Assembly: GCF_028283785.1 (NCBI RefSeq)
Contig: NZ_JAPWKB010000005.1
Location: forward strand, 124,001 to 188,000
Source: Paraburkholderia sp.
Lineage (GTDB): Bacteria; Pseudomonadota; Gammaproteobacteria; Burkholderiales; Burkholderiaceae
Length of the DNA: 64,000 nucleotides
Direction of reading: 5' to 3'
Shown here piece after piece: positions 52,318-60,381 of this stretch. A model generated the notes under the pieces. The model saw only the letters and a list, made by a program, of their open reading frames with translations. It was not told the origin of the DNA and made no database searches. The position numbers and the translations under genes are program-made. Every line of letters starts with the position of its first letter. The stretch's first letter is position 1.

Positions 52318-52668
52318 TCAAGCCGCCGCGACCCACACTTCGCCGTTTTCGACGCGCGCCGCGAACGCATTCACCGAATGCTGCGGCTCTTCGAGGCACT
52401 CGCCGGTCGTCAGATCGAAGTGATGCTTGTAGATCGGCGATGCGACGACGATCCGGTCGCCGAGATTGCCGACCAGTCCCCGCGACAACACCGCCGCCTG
52501 CGAAGTCGGATCGAAGTTGTGGATCGCGAATACCCGTTCGGTGCCGTCGTCGACGTGGAAGATCGCGACCTGCTCACCGTTGACGAGTGCGCACACGCCC
52601 GTATTCGGCACGATGTCGTCGAGGCGGCACACCGGCACCCAGATCTGCTGATTGCTGTCGTTGCTCAT
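52318..52668 (-). CDS. nirD: Nitrite reductase small subunit NirD
   Basis: 116-residue Rieske-fold small subunit of the NADH-dependent assimilatory nitrite reductase. NirD proteins keep the Rieske fold without the Cys-His cluster ligands, and here, too, the fold motif is present (VFAIHNFDPTSQAAVLSRG, SPIYKHHFDLTTGECLE) without a full ligand set. The start at 52668 has AGGAGA upstream. It lies 29 bases after nirB and 24 bases before the nitrate reductase gene, so the three form one operon. Confidence 0.94.
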   Translation of the reverse strand: MSNDSNQQIWVPVCRLDDIVPNTGVCALVNGEQVAIFHVDDGTERVFAIHNFDPTSQAAVLSRGLVGNLGDRIVVASPIYKHHFDLTTGECLEEPQHSVNAFAARVENGEVWVAAA

Positions 52669-52697
52669 GGCGCTCTCCTGGTTGATTCGCTGTTTGC

Positions 52698-55241
52698 TCA
52701 CACCGCTTCCGCCACGACCGGCACCGGAAACGGCTTGACCTGCTGCCGTTCCTCGGGCGTCGCCGGACGGATCTGACCGCGCTCCTCGACGAAGGTCACG
52801 TTGCTGTCGCGCTCGTCGCTGTTCACGAAATGGCGGAAACGGCGGCGCGTCGCCGGATCGTTGACCGCCTTCTTCCATTCGCATTCGTAGGTATCGACCA
52901 CCAGCTGCATTTCCGATTCGAGCTCGGCCGCGATCTGCAGCGAGTCGTTCACGACGACATCGACCAGATACTCGAGCCCGCCTTCGAGGTTGTCGCGCCA
53001 CACGCTGGTACGCTGCAGACGGTCTGCCGTGCGGATATAGAACATCAGGAAACGGTCGATATAGCGGATCAGCGTGGCCTTATCGAGGTCCGACGCAATC
53101 AGTTCCGCGTGACGCGGCTTCATCCCGCCATTGCCGCAGACGTAGAGATTCCAGCCCTTTTCCGTCGCGATGATGCCGATATCCTTGCCCTGCGCTTCCG
53201 CGCATTCGCGGGTGCAGCCCGATACGCCGAACTTGATCTTGTGCGGCGTGCGCAAGCCCTTGTAGCGGTTCTCCACTTCGACCGCGAGACCGACGGAATC
53301 GCCGACGCCATAACGGCACCACGTCGAACCGACACACGATTTCACCGTGCGCACCGACTTGCCGTACGCGTGACCCGACTCGAAACCGGCCGCGATCAGT
53401 TCTTCCCAGATGGACGGCAACTGTTCGACGCGCGCACCGAACAGATCAACGCGCTGACCGCCGGTGATCTTCGTGTAGAGGCCGTACTTCTTTGCGACCT
53501 GGCCGACCGCGATCAATCCTTCCGGCGTGACTTCGCCGCCCGGCATGCGCGGCACGACGGAATACGTGCCGTCGCGCTGGATATTGCCAAGGAAGTAGTC
53601 GTTCGAATCCTGCAGGCTCGCGTGTTCTTTTTTCAGCACGAACTCATTCCAGCACGACGCGAGAATGCCGGCGACAGCCGGTTTGCAGATGTCGCAACCC
53701 ATCCCGTGACCGTGCTTCGCGAGCAGTTCGCCGAAGGTCTTGACGCCTTCGACACGCACGATGTGATACAGCGCCTGACGCGAATAGTGAAAGTGTTCGC
53801 ACAGGTGATTGTTGACCGCGAGACCTTGCTTCTTCATCTCGGCTTTCATCACCTGCGTGACGAGTGCGACGCAACCGCCGCAGGACGTTCCCGCGCAGGT
53901 GGCGCTTTTCACCGCGCCGATGGTCGTCGCGCCCGCGCAGACCGCATTGCAGATCTGCTCTTTCGACACGCTGTTGCACGAACAGATTTGCGCGCTCGCC
54001 GGCAATGCCTCGACGCCGAGACCCGGCTTCGACTTGCCGTCCGCCTGCGGCAGAATCAGGAATTCCGGCGACGCCGGCAGTTCGATCCGGTTCAGCATCA
54101 TTTGCAGCAACGTGCCGTACTCCGCCGCGTCGCCCACCATCACCGCGCCGAGCAGATACTTGCCGCAATCCGACACCACCAGCTTCTTGTAGACCTGTTT
54201 GCGCTCGTCGCTGAACTGATAGGTGCGGCTGCCTTCGGCCTTGCCGTGCGCATCGCCGATACTCGCGACATCCACGCCCATCAGCTTCAGCTTGGTGCTC
54301 ATATCCGCGCCGCCGAATGCCGCTTCGTCGCCGAGCAACTGCTTCGCCGTCACGCGCGCCATGTCGTATCCCGGCGCGACCAGACCGAAAATCTGCCCTT
54401 TCCACAGTGCGCATTCGCCGATTGCGTAGATGTCGGGATCGCTGGTGCGGCAGGCATCGTCGATCACGATGCCGCCGCGCGAACCGGTTTCGAGTCCGCA
54501 CGCGCGCGCGATGTCGTCGCGCGGGCGAATGCCGGCCGAAAACACGATCATGTCGGCGTCAAGATGCGAGCCATCGGCAAATTCCATCCGGTTCACGCTG
54601 GTCTCGCCATCGACGATGGCTGTCGTGTTCTTCTGCGTATGCACGGTCACGCCGAGTTCTTCGATCTTCGCGCGCAACACGCGGCCGCCGCCGTCGTCGA
54701 CCTGCACCGCCATCAGGCGCGGCGCGAACTCGACCACGTGCGTTTCGAGGCCCAGGTCGCGCAACGCTTTCGCGCACTCCAGACCGAGCAGACCGCCGCC
54801 GATCACCACGCCCGTCTTCGACTGCGCGCCCGCCGCCTGCATCGCTTCGAGGTCTTCGATGGTCCGGTAGACGAAGCAGTTCTTGCGGTCGTTGCCCGCG
54901 ATCGGCGGCACGAATGGTGTCGAGCCGGTGGCCAGCACGAGCTTGTCGTAAGACAGCGTTTCGCCGGTCGAAATCGTCACCGTATGCGCCGCGCGATCGA
55001 TCGACACCGCCTTCGCATTCAGGCGCAGCAGCACGTTGTCGCGATCGAAGAAGCCCGGCGCAACCAGCGAAAGATCGTCCGCGCTCTTGCCCGAAAAGAA
55101 TTCGGACAGATGCACGCGATCGTAGGCCGGGCGCGGCTCCTCGCACAACACGGTAACGTGCAGCGCATGCGTTTCGCTCGCCGCGAGGGTTTCGAGCAAC
55201 TTGTGGCCGACCATCCCGTGGCCGATGACGATGACGTTCAT
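52698..55241 (-). CDS. nirB: NAD(P)H-dependent nitrite reductase large subunit NirB
   Basis: 847-residue enzyme that reduces nitrite to ammonium. The N-terminal FAD/NAD domains (VIGHGMVGHKLLE) are followed by a BFD-type [2Fe-2S] domain with Cys420 and Cys422 and a second Cys pair in TCAGTSCGGC. The sirohaem/[4Fe-4S] domain has the canonical pattern Cys636-x5-Cys642 and Cys676-x3-Cys680 (SGCTRECAEAQ). The start at 55241 gives the conserved N-terminus; upstream in-frame codons overlap the leader terminator. It is preceded by a sigma-54 promoter and an antitermination leader. Confidence 0.96.
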   Translation of the reverse strand: MNVIVIGHGMVGHKLLETLAASETHALHVTVLCEEPRPAYDRVHLSEFFSGKSADDLSLVAPGFFDRDNVLLRLNAKAVSIDRAAHTVTISTGETLSYDKLVLATGSTPFVPPIAGNDRKNCFVYRTIEDLEAMQAAGAQSKTGVVIGGGLLGLECAKALRDLGLETHVVEFAPRLMAVQVDDGGGRVLRAKIEELGVTVHTQKNTTAIVDGETSVNRMEFADGSHLDADMIVFSAGIRPRDDIARACGLETGSRGGIVIDDACRTSDPDIYAIGECALWKGQIFGLVAPGYDMARVTAKQLLGDEAAFGGADMSTKLKLMGVDVASIGDAHGKAEGSRTYQFSDERKQVYKKLVVSDCGKYLLGAVMVGDAAEYGTLLQMMLNRIELPASPEFLILPQADGKSKPGLGVEALPASAQICSCNSVSKEQICNAVCAGATTIGAVKSATCAGTSCGGCVALVTQVMKAEMKKQGLAVNNHLCEHFHYSRQALYHIVRVEGVKTFGELLAKHGHGMGCDICKPAVAGILASCWNEFVLKKEHASLQDSNDYFLGNIQRDGTYSVVPRMPGGEVTPEGLIAVGQVAKKYGLYTKITGGQRVDLFGARVEQLPSIWEELIAAGFESGHAYGKSVRTVKSCVGSTWCRYGVGDSVGLAVEVENRYKGLRTPHKIKFGVSGCTRECAEAQGKDIGIIATEKGWNLYVCGNGGMKPRHAELIASDLDKATLIRYIDRFLMFYIRTADRLQRTSVWRDNLEGGLEYLVDVVVNDSLQIAAELESEMQLVVDTYECEWKKAVNDPATRRRFRHFVNSDERDSNVTFVEERGQIRPATPEERQQVKPFPVPVVAEAV

Positions 55242-55294
55242 GGTGGAGACCTCATCCGTTGCGAGTGTGGAGTGCATCTTTTCCGTCCGGCAAA

Positions 55295-55342
55295 TAAAAA
55301 AGCGTCCCGAGAACCCGGCCATAGACCAGGTTCAGGGGACGC
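55295..55342 (-). terminator. Leader terminator (attenuator) of nirB
   Basis: On the minus strand, gcgtcccc-t-gaacc (right part at 55329-55342) pairs with gggttc-t-cgggacgc (55302-55316) and a run of six T follows (55296-55301). It lies about 55 bases before the nirB ATG, so it must be overcome for expression. Its 5' arm overlaps the second hexaloop hairpin. Confidence 0.85.
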
Positions 55343-55422
55343 CATTGTCCAGAATGCTGTAGGGGAAACCGTTGATGCTGCCATGCGGTGATCTGCACGG
55401 CATCCGGACCGTCGTTGGCCCG
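55337..55422 (-). promoter_or_regulatory. ANTAR-type double hexaloop leader RNA of nirB
   Basis: Two stem-loops in the nirB leader have six-base loops with A at position 1 and G at position 4, the recognition feature of ANTAR antiterminator proteins. Hairpin 1 is 55405-55422 (six pairs, loop AACGAC). Hairpin 2 is 55337-55350 (stem GGAC/GTCC, loop AATGGC). Hairpin 2 uses bases 55337-55340 that also form the 5' arm of the terminator, so the two structures exclude each other. By analogy with Klebsiella NasR and Pseudomonas/Azotobacter NasT systems, binding of the protein in the presence of nitrate or nitrite would allow read-through. Confidence 0.85.
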
Positions 55423-55436
55423 CTTGATCTATCTAA

Positions 55437-55452
55437 TGCAAGGGCTGTGCCA
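55437..55452 (-). promoter_or_regulatory. Sigma-54 promoter of nirB
   Basis: On the minus strand TGGCACAGCCCTTGCA is a full match to the sigma-54 consensus TGGCAC-N5-TTGCA. Expected start is near 55425, just before hexaloop hairpin 1. Control by NtrC under nitrogen limitation is the likely reason. GTGC/GCAC repeats near 55560-55600 could include activator sites but are not convincing by eye. Confidence 0.85.
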
Positions 55453-55611
55453 CTCTGCCGGAAAGCACGAAAACACCTATACGTACGGCGTTTCCGCGAT
55501 TCCGCTCAGCTCGCGCTTGCAGACTTGCGATGCATGGCGAGGCATCGCGGCACAACGGTGGTGCGACGCAGCACTACGTGCGTGCACCAGATGGTTGAAT
55601 CGTGCGGCGCC

Positions 55612-57012
55612 TCACGCGCGGCCATCGGCGCGCACGGTTGCGCCTTGCAACGCTTCGCGCGGCATCGACACTTCATTGGGCAGCGCCCATTCGAGCCAAC
55701 GCGTGCGATGCAGGACCACCAGCACGAATGCCACTGCAGCGATGCCGCCGAAAGTCGCGAAGCCCATCTGGTAACTGCCGGTCGATTCCTTCGCCATGCC
55801 CATGATCACCGGCAGATAGAAGCCGCCGATCCCGCCCGCCGCGCCGACGATGCCCGACATCAGCCCGGTCTTGCCCTTCCAGCGTTGCGGCACGAGCTGA
55901 AACGTCGCGCCGTTGCCGAGACCGAAGCACAGATACGTAAACACCAGCAGCGCGATCCCGCCGCCGAGCGGCGGCATCCATGCGGCGAACGCGAAGTCGG
56001 CGACCGAGATCGCGGCCAGGAGGATCACCAGCGCACGCACGCCGGAGATGCGATCCGCGACCAGACCGCCGATCGGACGCACCAGCGCGCCGATAAACGC
56101 GAGCAGCGACATGAACAGACCCGCTTCGAGCTTCGGCATCTGATACAGCGACACCAGCAGCGTCGTCACATACGACGACATGCCGACGAAGCCGCCGAAC
56201 GTGATGCTGTACACCAGCATGACCACCCATGTGTCGCGCTCCGCCAGCACCGAGCGATAGTGACGCGGCAACACGGCGATCGCGAGCAACGCGCCGAGCA
56301 GCGGCAGCAGCAGCACGCCCGTCTTGCCCGCGCCGAACACGCCCGCATGCACGGCGAGCACGAGCGCCAGCAAGCCCACCAGCGTCACGACGAAGCTGCG
56401 TAATGCAGCCGGCGCGCTACCGGATTTAGTGCCGAGGTCTTTTGCCCAGAAGAAGATCGCAACGGCCGCGAGTGCGAGCAACGGCAACGCCGCGCCCGCC
56501 GCTTTCGCCCAGCCGAACGAATTGGCGAGACCGGGGAACATAAAGCCGTCGAGCACCGCACCGATGTTGCCCGCAGCCGCGAGGCCGAGCACCAGACCTT
56601 GCACCTTCGGCGGATAGTTGCTGCCCGCCATCGGCAATGCGACCGCGAAGCTCGCGCCGCCGACACCGAGAAATACGCCGAGCACGAGCAGCATCGTGTA
56701 CGACGGCGTCGACGGCAACAGCAGCAGCACGATCGACGGCAACGCCGACAGCGCAACGCCCAGCAGCGCCACGCGCCGGCCGTCATACGCCTGATACAGA
56801 TTGCCGAGCGTCACGCGCAGAATCGCCGCGCCGAGCACCGGAACCGCGACCAGAAAGCCGAGTTCGGCCGGCGACATGTGGATGTCCTTGTTGATGAACG
56901 GCGCGAGCGGCCCGAACATCACCCACACCGTGAAGCCGGTATCGAAGTACAGGAAGCACGCGAGTAGCGCGCGCCAGTTACCGCTAGTCAGCGAGTTCAG
57001 CAGGTTTTTCAT
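55612..57012 (-). CDS. narK: Nitrate/nitrite MFS transporter (NarK/NasA family)
   Basis: 466-residue major-facilitator protein with 12 predicted helices, belonging to the nitrate/nitrite porter family. Nitrate-signature glycine-rich segments are seen in AAGNIGAVLDGF (helix 5) and GAAGGIGGFYLPVIMG (helix 11), with the substrate Arg in the helix 2 region (GAAILRVTLGNL). It brings nitrate into the cytoplasm for the reductase downstream. The gene has its own sigma-54 promoter and antitermination leader and ends 370 bases before nirB, which also has its own. Confidence 0.93.
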   Translation of the reverse strand: MKNLLNSLTSGNWRALLACFLYFDTGFTVWVMFGPLAPFINKDIHMSPAELGFLVAVPVLGAAILRVTLGNLYQAYDGRRVALLGVALSALPSIVLLLLPSTPSYTMLLVLGVFLGVGGASFAVALPMAGSNYPPKVQGLVLGLAAAGNIGAVLDGFMFPGLANSFGWAKAAGAALPLLALAAVAIFFWAKDLGTKSGSAPAALRSFVVTLVGLLALVLAVHAGVFGAGKTGVLLLPLLGALLAIAVLPRHYRSVLAERDTWVVMLVYSITFGGFVGMSSYVTTLLVSLYQMPKLEAGLFMSLLAFIGALVRPIGGLVADRISGVRALVILLAAISVADFAFAAWMPPLGGGIALLVFTYLCFGLGNGATFQLVPQRWKGKTGLMSGIVGAAGGIGGFYLPVIMGMAKESTGSYQMGFATFGGIAAVAFVLVVLHRTRWLEWALPNEVSMPREALQGATVRADGRA

Positions 57013-57055
57013 GGGGCACTCTCACAGGTGCGATTGCGATTGAAAACACGTCGGC

Positions 57056-57127
57056 AAAAAAAAAGCGTCCCGAACATCGTCCGCGCAACCCGCTTGCGCG
57101 GATCACGTCGATCGAAGTTCGGGACGC
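57056..57127 (-). terminator. Leader terminator (attenuator) of narK
   Basis: On the minus strand gcgtcccgaac (57117-57127) pairs perfectly with gttcgggacgc (57065-57075), enclosing a second strong hairpin (57081-57101), and is followed by nine T. It lies about 45 bases upstream of the narK ATG, so it acts as an attenuator. Confidence 0.9.
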
Positions 57128-57198
57128 CGTTGTCCCGATGACGCATCCGGCACGCGGACACGTCAAAGTGATGGAATTGCTGCGGCCGTCGTTGGCCG
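57120..57198 (-). promoter_or_regulatory. ANTAR-type double hexaloop leader RNA of narK
   Basis: Hairpin 1 (57183-57198) has stem CGGCC/GGCCG and hexaloop AACGAC. Hairpin 2 (57120-57137) has stem CGGGAC/GTCCCG and hexaloop AACGGC. Both have A1 and G4. Hairpin 2 shares bases 57120-57127 with the terminator 5' arm, so only one can form. The arrangement is the same as in the nirB leader (hairpins 45 bases apart here, 54 there) and matches characterised nitrate-responsive antitermination leaders. Confidence 0.88.
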
Positions 57199-57210
57199 TG
57201 GACGAGTCAA

Positions 57211-57226
57211 TGCAATAGCTATGCCA
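57211..57226 (-). promoter_or_regulatory. Sigma-54 promoter of narK
   Basis: On the minus strand TGGCATAGCTATTGCA matches TGGCAC-N5-TTGCA with one mismatch and the invariant GG/GC spacing. The transcription start is expected near 57200, directly before hexaloop hairpin 1. The stretch 57227-57525 between this promoter and the GGDEF gene shows no gene; it may contain activator sites that could not be identified. Confidence 0.8.
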
Positions 57227-57525
57227 TCGTGAATTGACGGTGGAGGATCGAGTTGGAAATCATCGTGCGAAACGATTAGGCGGTGGTCGTTCAGGAACGG
57301 CGCGCGCCTTTCCAGACAAGGCGCACGGGGCATCGGAAGATGAGCGCGCCGGACAGTGCGATGCCAGTTTTCAACGGCTTTTTTCAGCGCGGGCGACGCG
57401 CGCGATACACGTCCGACGAATCGCGGCTGCGCCCCATTGCGATTCGCGAACGCGATTTTCTGGTGCGTCGCACCACGCCTGTGCCTCGCTGGCGTCGCTG
57501 TGCGTTGGCTGTCCGGCGAGACGGA

Positions 57526-58587
57526 TCAGCGCGACCGGCTTCCGGCGACGAGCGCCGCGTCGCTTCGATCGATCGCCGCGATGCAGTCGCGGCCGTTGTC
57601 TTTGGCGCGATACAACTGCGTGTCGACGAGGTTGATAAAGCCGACCGGATCTTCCTGCGCGGACGGCACGATGGTGCCGACGCCGAAGCTTGCGGTGACG
57701 ACTTGCCGGAACGGCGAGCGTTCGTGCGCGATCTCTTCCGACGCGATCAGGTTGCGGCATCGTTCGGCGACGCGCATCGCGGCATCGGCGGTGGTGTTCG
57801 GCAACACGAGCACGAATTCCTCGCCGCCGAAGCGTCCGAGAAAATCATCGCGACGCAATGCCGAGCCGAGCACTGTGGCGACGCGTTTCAGACACGTATC
57901 GCCCTGAACGTGACCGTAGTAATCGTTATAGGACTTGAAGAAGTCGATGTCGATCATGATCGCCGACAGCGGCCAGCCGCTGTCTTTTCCGGCCTCCCAT
58001 TCGCGCTGGATCACCGAGTCGACCATCCGGCGATTGCCGACTCCCGTGAGTCCGTCCTTGAACGACAACGCTTCGAGTTCGCGTTGCAGTTGCGCGAGTT
58101 TCTCTTCGGTTTTCTTGCGCTCGCTGATGTCGAACATGAAACCGACCAGCGACTCGACGTCGCCGGCTGCATTGCGGACCACGTGCACCACATCGCGCAA
58201 CCACACGTAGCCGCCGTCGCGGGTCAGCGCGCGATAGTCGGCTTCGTGATCCGTGCCCGCCTTCGATTGCGACACACAGAATTCGACGACCTTGTCGCGA
58301 TCGTCGGGATGCATTCGCGTCGCCCAGTCTTCGACGGATCGCCACGTAGACGGAGCCCAGCCGAGCAGCGCTTCGATCTGCGGACCGATGTACGTGAACT
58401 GCATGGTGGCCCAGTCGATCTTCCACGGGATCGCCTTCGTCGATTCCAGTAGCGTGCGATAGACGTCCGCATCGTGTTCGAGGTAGCGCGCGTCGGTGTC
58501 GTCGTGGCGCAGGAATTCCGCGCCGAGCGCGATGGTGTCGTGATCGTCGTGCTTGTTGTGCGTGTCGTGCTTGTCGTGGCTGGTCAC
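57526..58587 (-). CDS. PAS-GGDEF diguanylate cyclase
   Basis: 353-residue cytoplasmic diguanylate cyclase. The first 20 or so residues are very rich in His and Asp (HDKHDTHNKHDDHD). A PAS/PAC domain covers about residues 45-165 (DWATMQFTYIGPQIEALLG, ending FDISERKKTEE). The GGDEF domain has the active site Gly254-Gly-Glu-Glu-Phe258 and an inhibitory RxxD site (Arg245-Arg-Asp-Asp248), so it should make cyclic di-GMP with product inhibition. There are no membrane helices. It lies upstream of narK on the same strand but is separated by the narK promoter and leader. Confidence 0.91.
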   Translation of the reverse strand: MTSHDKHDTHNKHDDHDTIALGAEFLRHDDTDARYLEHDADVYRTLLESTKAIPWKIDWATMQFTYIGPQIEALLGWAPSTWRSVEDWATRMHPDDRDKVVEFCVSQSKAGTDHEADYRALTRDGGYVWLRDVVHVVRNAAGDVESLVGFMFDISERKKTEEKLAQLQRELEALSFKDGLTGVGNRRMVDSVIQREWEAGKDSGWPLSAIMIDIDFFKSYNDYYGHVQGDTCLKRVATVLGSALRRDDFLGRFGGEEFVLVLPNTTADAAMRVAERCRNLIASEEIAHERSPFRQVVTASFGVGTIVPSAQEDPVGFINLVDTQLYRAKDNGRDCIAAIDRSDAALVAGSRSR

Positions 58588-58686
58588 TGCGGATCTCCAT
58601 CCCGTGGTTCACATCACCTCGTCGCGAGAGGAGGTCACACCGTCATTGACGGCCGGGGTGGGGAAAACTTGAGGGAACACGCGAGA

Positions 58687-58716
58687 TTGACATTACATCA
58701 ACCTTTCATCTATAAC
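58687..58716 (+). promoter_or_regulatory. Strong sigma-70 promoter in front of a candidate small RNA
   Basis: TTGACA (58687-58692) and TATAAC (58711-58716) with an 18-base spacer, close to the consensus and uncommon in this GC-rich window. Expected start near 58723. No gene follows before the terminator at 58759. Confidence 0.7.
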
Positions 58717-58722
58717 ACTCGA

Positions 58723-58792
58723 ACATGTTGCGGGCAGCCTTGTCACGCACCATGCCTCAGCCCGCCGGCCGCGCACCGACGGGCTTTTTTTT
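58723..58792 (+). ncRNA. Candidate small RNA of about 70 nt
   Basis: A near-consensus promoter and a strong intrinsic terminator enclose about 70 bases without a credible gene. The unstructured 5' part (about 58723-58758) would be free for base pairing, and the 3' hairpin with a U-tail suits Hfq binding. The only frame, 27 codons from an ATG at 58725, runs through the terminator and is not considered real. No known RNA family was recognised. Confidence 0.5.
58759..58792 (+). terminator. Intrinsic terminator of the candidate small RNA
   Basis: Stem agcccg-c-cgg (58759-58768) with ccg-a-cgggct (58776-58785), one mismatch, followed by an eight-T run (58785-58792). Confidence 0.85.
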
Positions 58793-58873
58793 GCCCAAAC
58801 TGATTTAAACGCTCCCCTTCAAAAACCTTTCATCGTTAACCCGATCTGGTGAAAACCCCTCGGTCTCTTTCAC

Positions 58874-58901
58874 TTGACTTACTTGATATATCACATATCT
58901 T
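58874..58901 (+). promoter_or_regulatory. Candidate promoter/operator of the OxlT-like gene
   Basis: A TTGACT (58874-58879) is followed after 16 bases by TATCTT. The spacer and -10 overlap an AT-rich dyad GATAT-N5-ATATC (58885-58899), a plausible repressor site. The ATG is about 140 bases downstream. Confidence 0.35.
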
Positions 58902-59042
58902 GTAGCCATTGCCGCCGTCGAAAACGCGTCGCGATTCGCGAAGGACACGCGACGAATGCGTCGAACGAAACGGGAAGGCGGCAACCCATCCCTATCAAAA
59001 CAGCCAACAGCAAAGCCCGTCAAAACGCCAAAGGAGACAGTG

Positions 59043-60359
59043 ATGGAAATGAGTCGTCAAGGAGGCAGGTCGCCTCTCGCATCGCCGTGGGTACAACTCG
59101 TGTTCGGTGTCGTCTGCATGGCGATGATCGCGAACATGCAATACGGGTGGACCTTGTTCGTCAACCCGATCGACGACAAGCATCACTGGGGACGTGCGGC
59201 GATCCAGGTCGCGTTCACGATCTTCGTCGTGACCGAAACGTGGCTGGTTCCGATCGAAGGTTATCTGGTCGACAAGTACGGTCCGCGTCCGGTGGTGGTG
59301 GGCGGCGGCTTGCTCTGCGCGGTCGCGTGGGCACTCAACTCCGTCGCGTCGTCGTTGCCGCTGTTGTACGTGGCGGCGGCCATCGGTGGTGTCGGTGCGG
59401 GCGCGGTTTACGGCACCTGCGTCGGCAACGCGCTCAAGTGGTTCCCGAACCGTCGCGGACTCGCGGCCGGGATCACCGCAGCGGGCTTCGGCGCGGGTTC
59501 CGCCGCGACCGTCGTGCCGATTGCGCACATGATCAAAAGCAGCGGCTACGAAGCGACGTTCCTGTGGTTCGGGCTCGGCCAGGGCGCGATCGTGTTCCTG
59601 CTCGGCATGGCCTTGTACGCACCGCCGACCGAGTTGCTCGCGTCGGTGAAAAACGCGGCGAACAACCTGAAGAACGCCGTCTACAACGCGACGCCGCGCG
59701 AGGTCGTCAGCTCGCCGATTTTCTGGGTGATGTACGCGATGTTCGTGATGATGGCCGCCGGCGGCCTGATGGCGACCGCGCAGCTCGGACCGATCGCGAA
59801 AGACTTCGGTCTGCACGATTCGCCCGTGTCGCTGCTCGGCCTGACCTTGCCCGCGCTGACCTTCGCGCTGACTATCGACCGCGTGCTCAACGGTCTGACG
59901 CGTCCGTTCTTCGGCTGGGTGTCGGACCGGATCGGTCGTGAGAACACGATGTTCATCGCGTTCGGCGTCGAGGCGATCGGCATTCTGCTGCTGTCGAAAT
60001 ACGGTCATACGCCAGTCGCGTTCGTCGTGCTGACGGGCATCGTGTTCTTTGCGTGGGGCGAAATCTACAGCCTGTTTCCCGCGACGTGCGGCGATACGTT
60101 CGGCTCGAAATTCGCCGCGACCAACGCCGGTCTGCTGTACACCGCGAAGGGTACGGCGGCGCTACTCGTGCCGTTCAGCAGCGTGATCACCACGATGACC
60201 GGAAGCTGGCACGCAGTCTTCATGCTCGCATCGGGAATGGCGGCACTGTCCGCGCTGCTCGCCATCTTCGTGCTGAAACCGATGCGTCAGAAGCATCGTC
60301 AGACGCATGCGTCGCCGTCGCCGGTCGAGATACCGTTCGGGCAGATCGTCAAAGAATAA
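59043..60359 (+). CDS. OxlT-like MFS antiporter (oxalate/formate antiporter family)
   Basis: 438-residue major-facilitator transporter with 12 predicted helices, of the oxalate/formate antiporter family. Characteristic stretches are MQYGWTLFVNPI in helix 1, LVDKYGPRPVVVGGG after helix 2 and GFGAGSAATVVPIAHMI near helix 5. The start at 59043 (MEMSRQ) follows GGAG by six bases; longer frames upstream lack a ribosome-binding sequence. It probably exchanges a small dicarboxylate or organic acid for a monocarboxylate, but no oxalate-degrading genes are nearby, so the substrate is open. A bidirectional terminator follows. Confidence 0.87.
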   Translation: MEMSRQGGRSPLASPWVQLVFGVVCMAMIANMQYGWTLFVNPIDDKHHWGRAAIQVAFTIFVVTETWLVPIEGYLVDKYGPRPVVVGGGLLCAVAWALNSVASSLPLLYVAAAIGGVGAGAVYGTCVGNALKWFPNRRGLAAGITAAGFGAGSAATVVPIAHMIKSSGYEATFLWFGLGQGAIVFLLGMALYAPPTELLASVKNAANNLKNAVYNATPREVVSSPIFWVMYAMFVMMAAGGLMATAQLGPIAKDFGLHDSPVSLLGLTLPALTFALTIDRVLNGLTRPFFGWVSDRIGRENTMFIAFGVEAIGILLLSKYGHTPVAFVVLTGIVFFAWGEIYSLFPATCGDTFGSKFAATNAGLLYTAKGTAALLVPFSSVITTMTGSWHAVFMLASGMAALSALLAIFVLKPMRQKHRQTHASPSPVEIPFGQIVKE

Positions 60360-60381
60360 GCCTTTGCTGAAGGCATAAAAA

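Noticed and set aside
52669..53001. Long N-terminal extension of NirD (over 100 codons)
   Set aside because: It overlaps the 3' end of nirB out of frame. NirD proteins are about 110 residues, and AGGAGA marks the start at 52668.
58725..58808. 27-codon frame inside the candidate small RNA
   Set aside because: It reads through the terminator hairpin and T-run, and there is no ribosome-binding sequence before its ATG.
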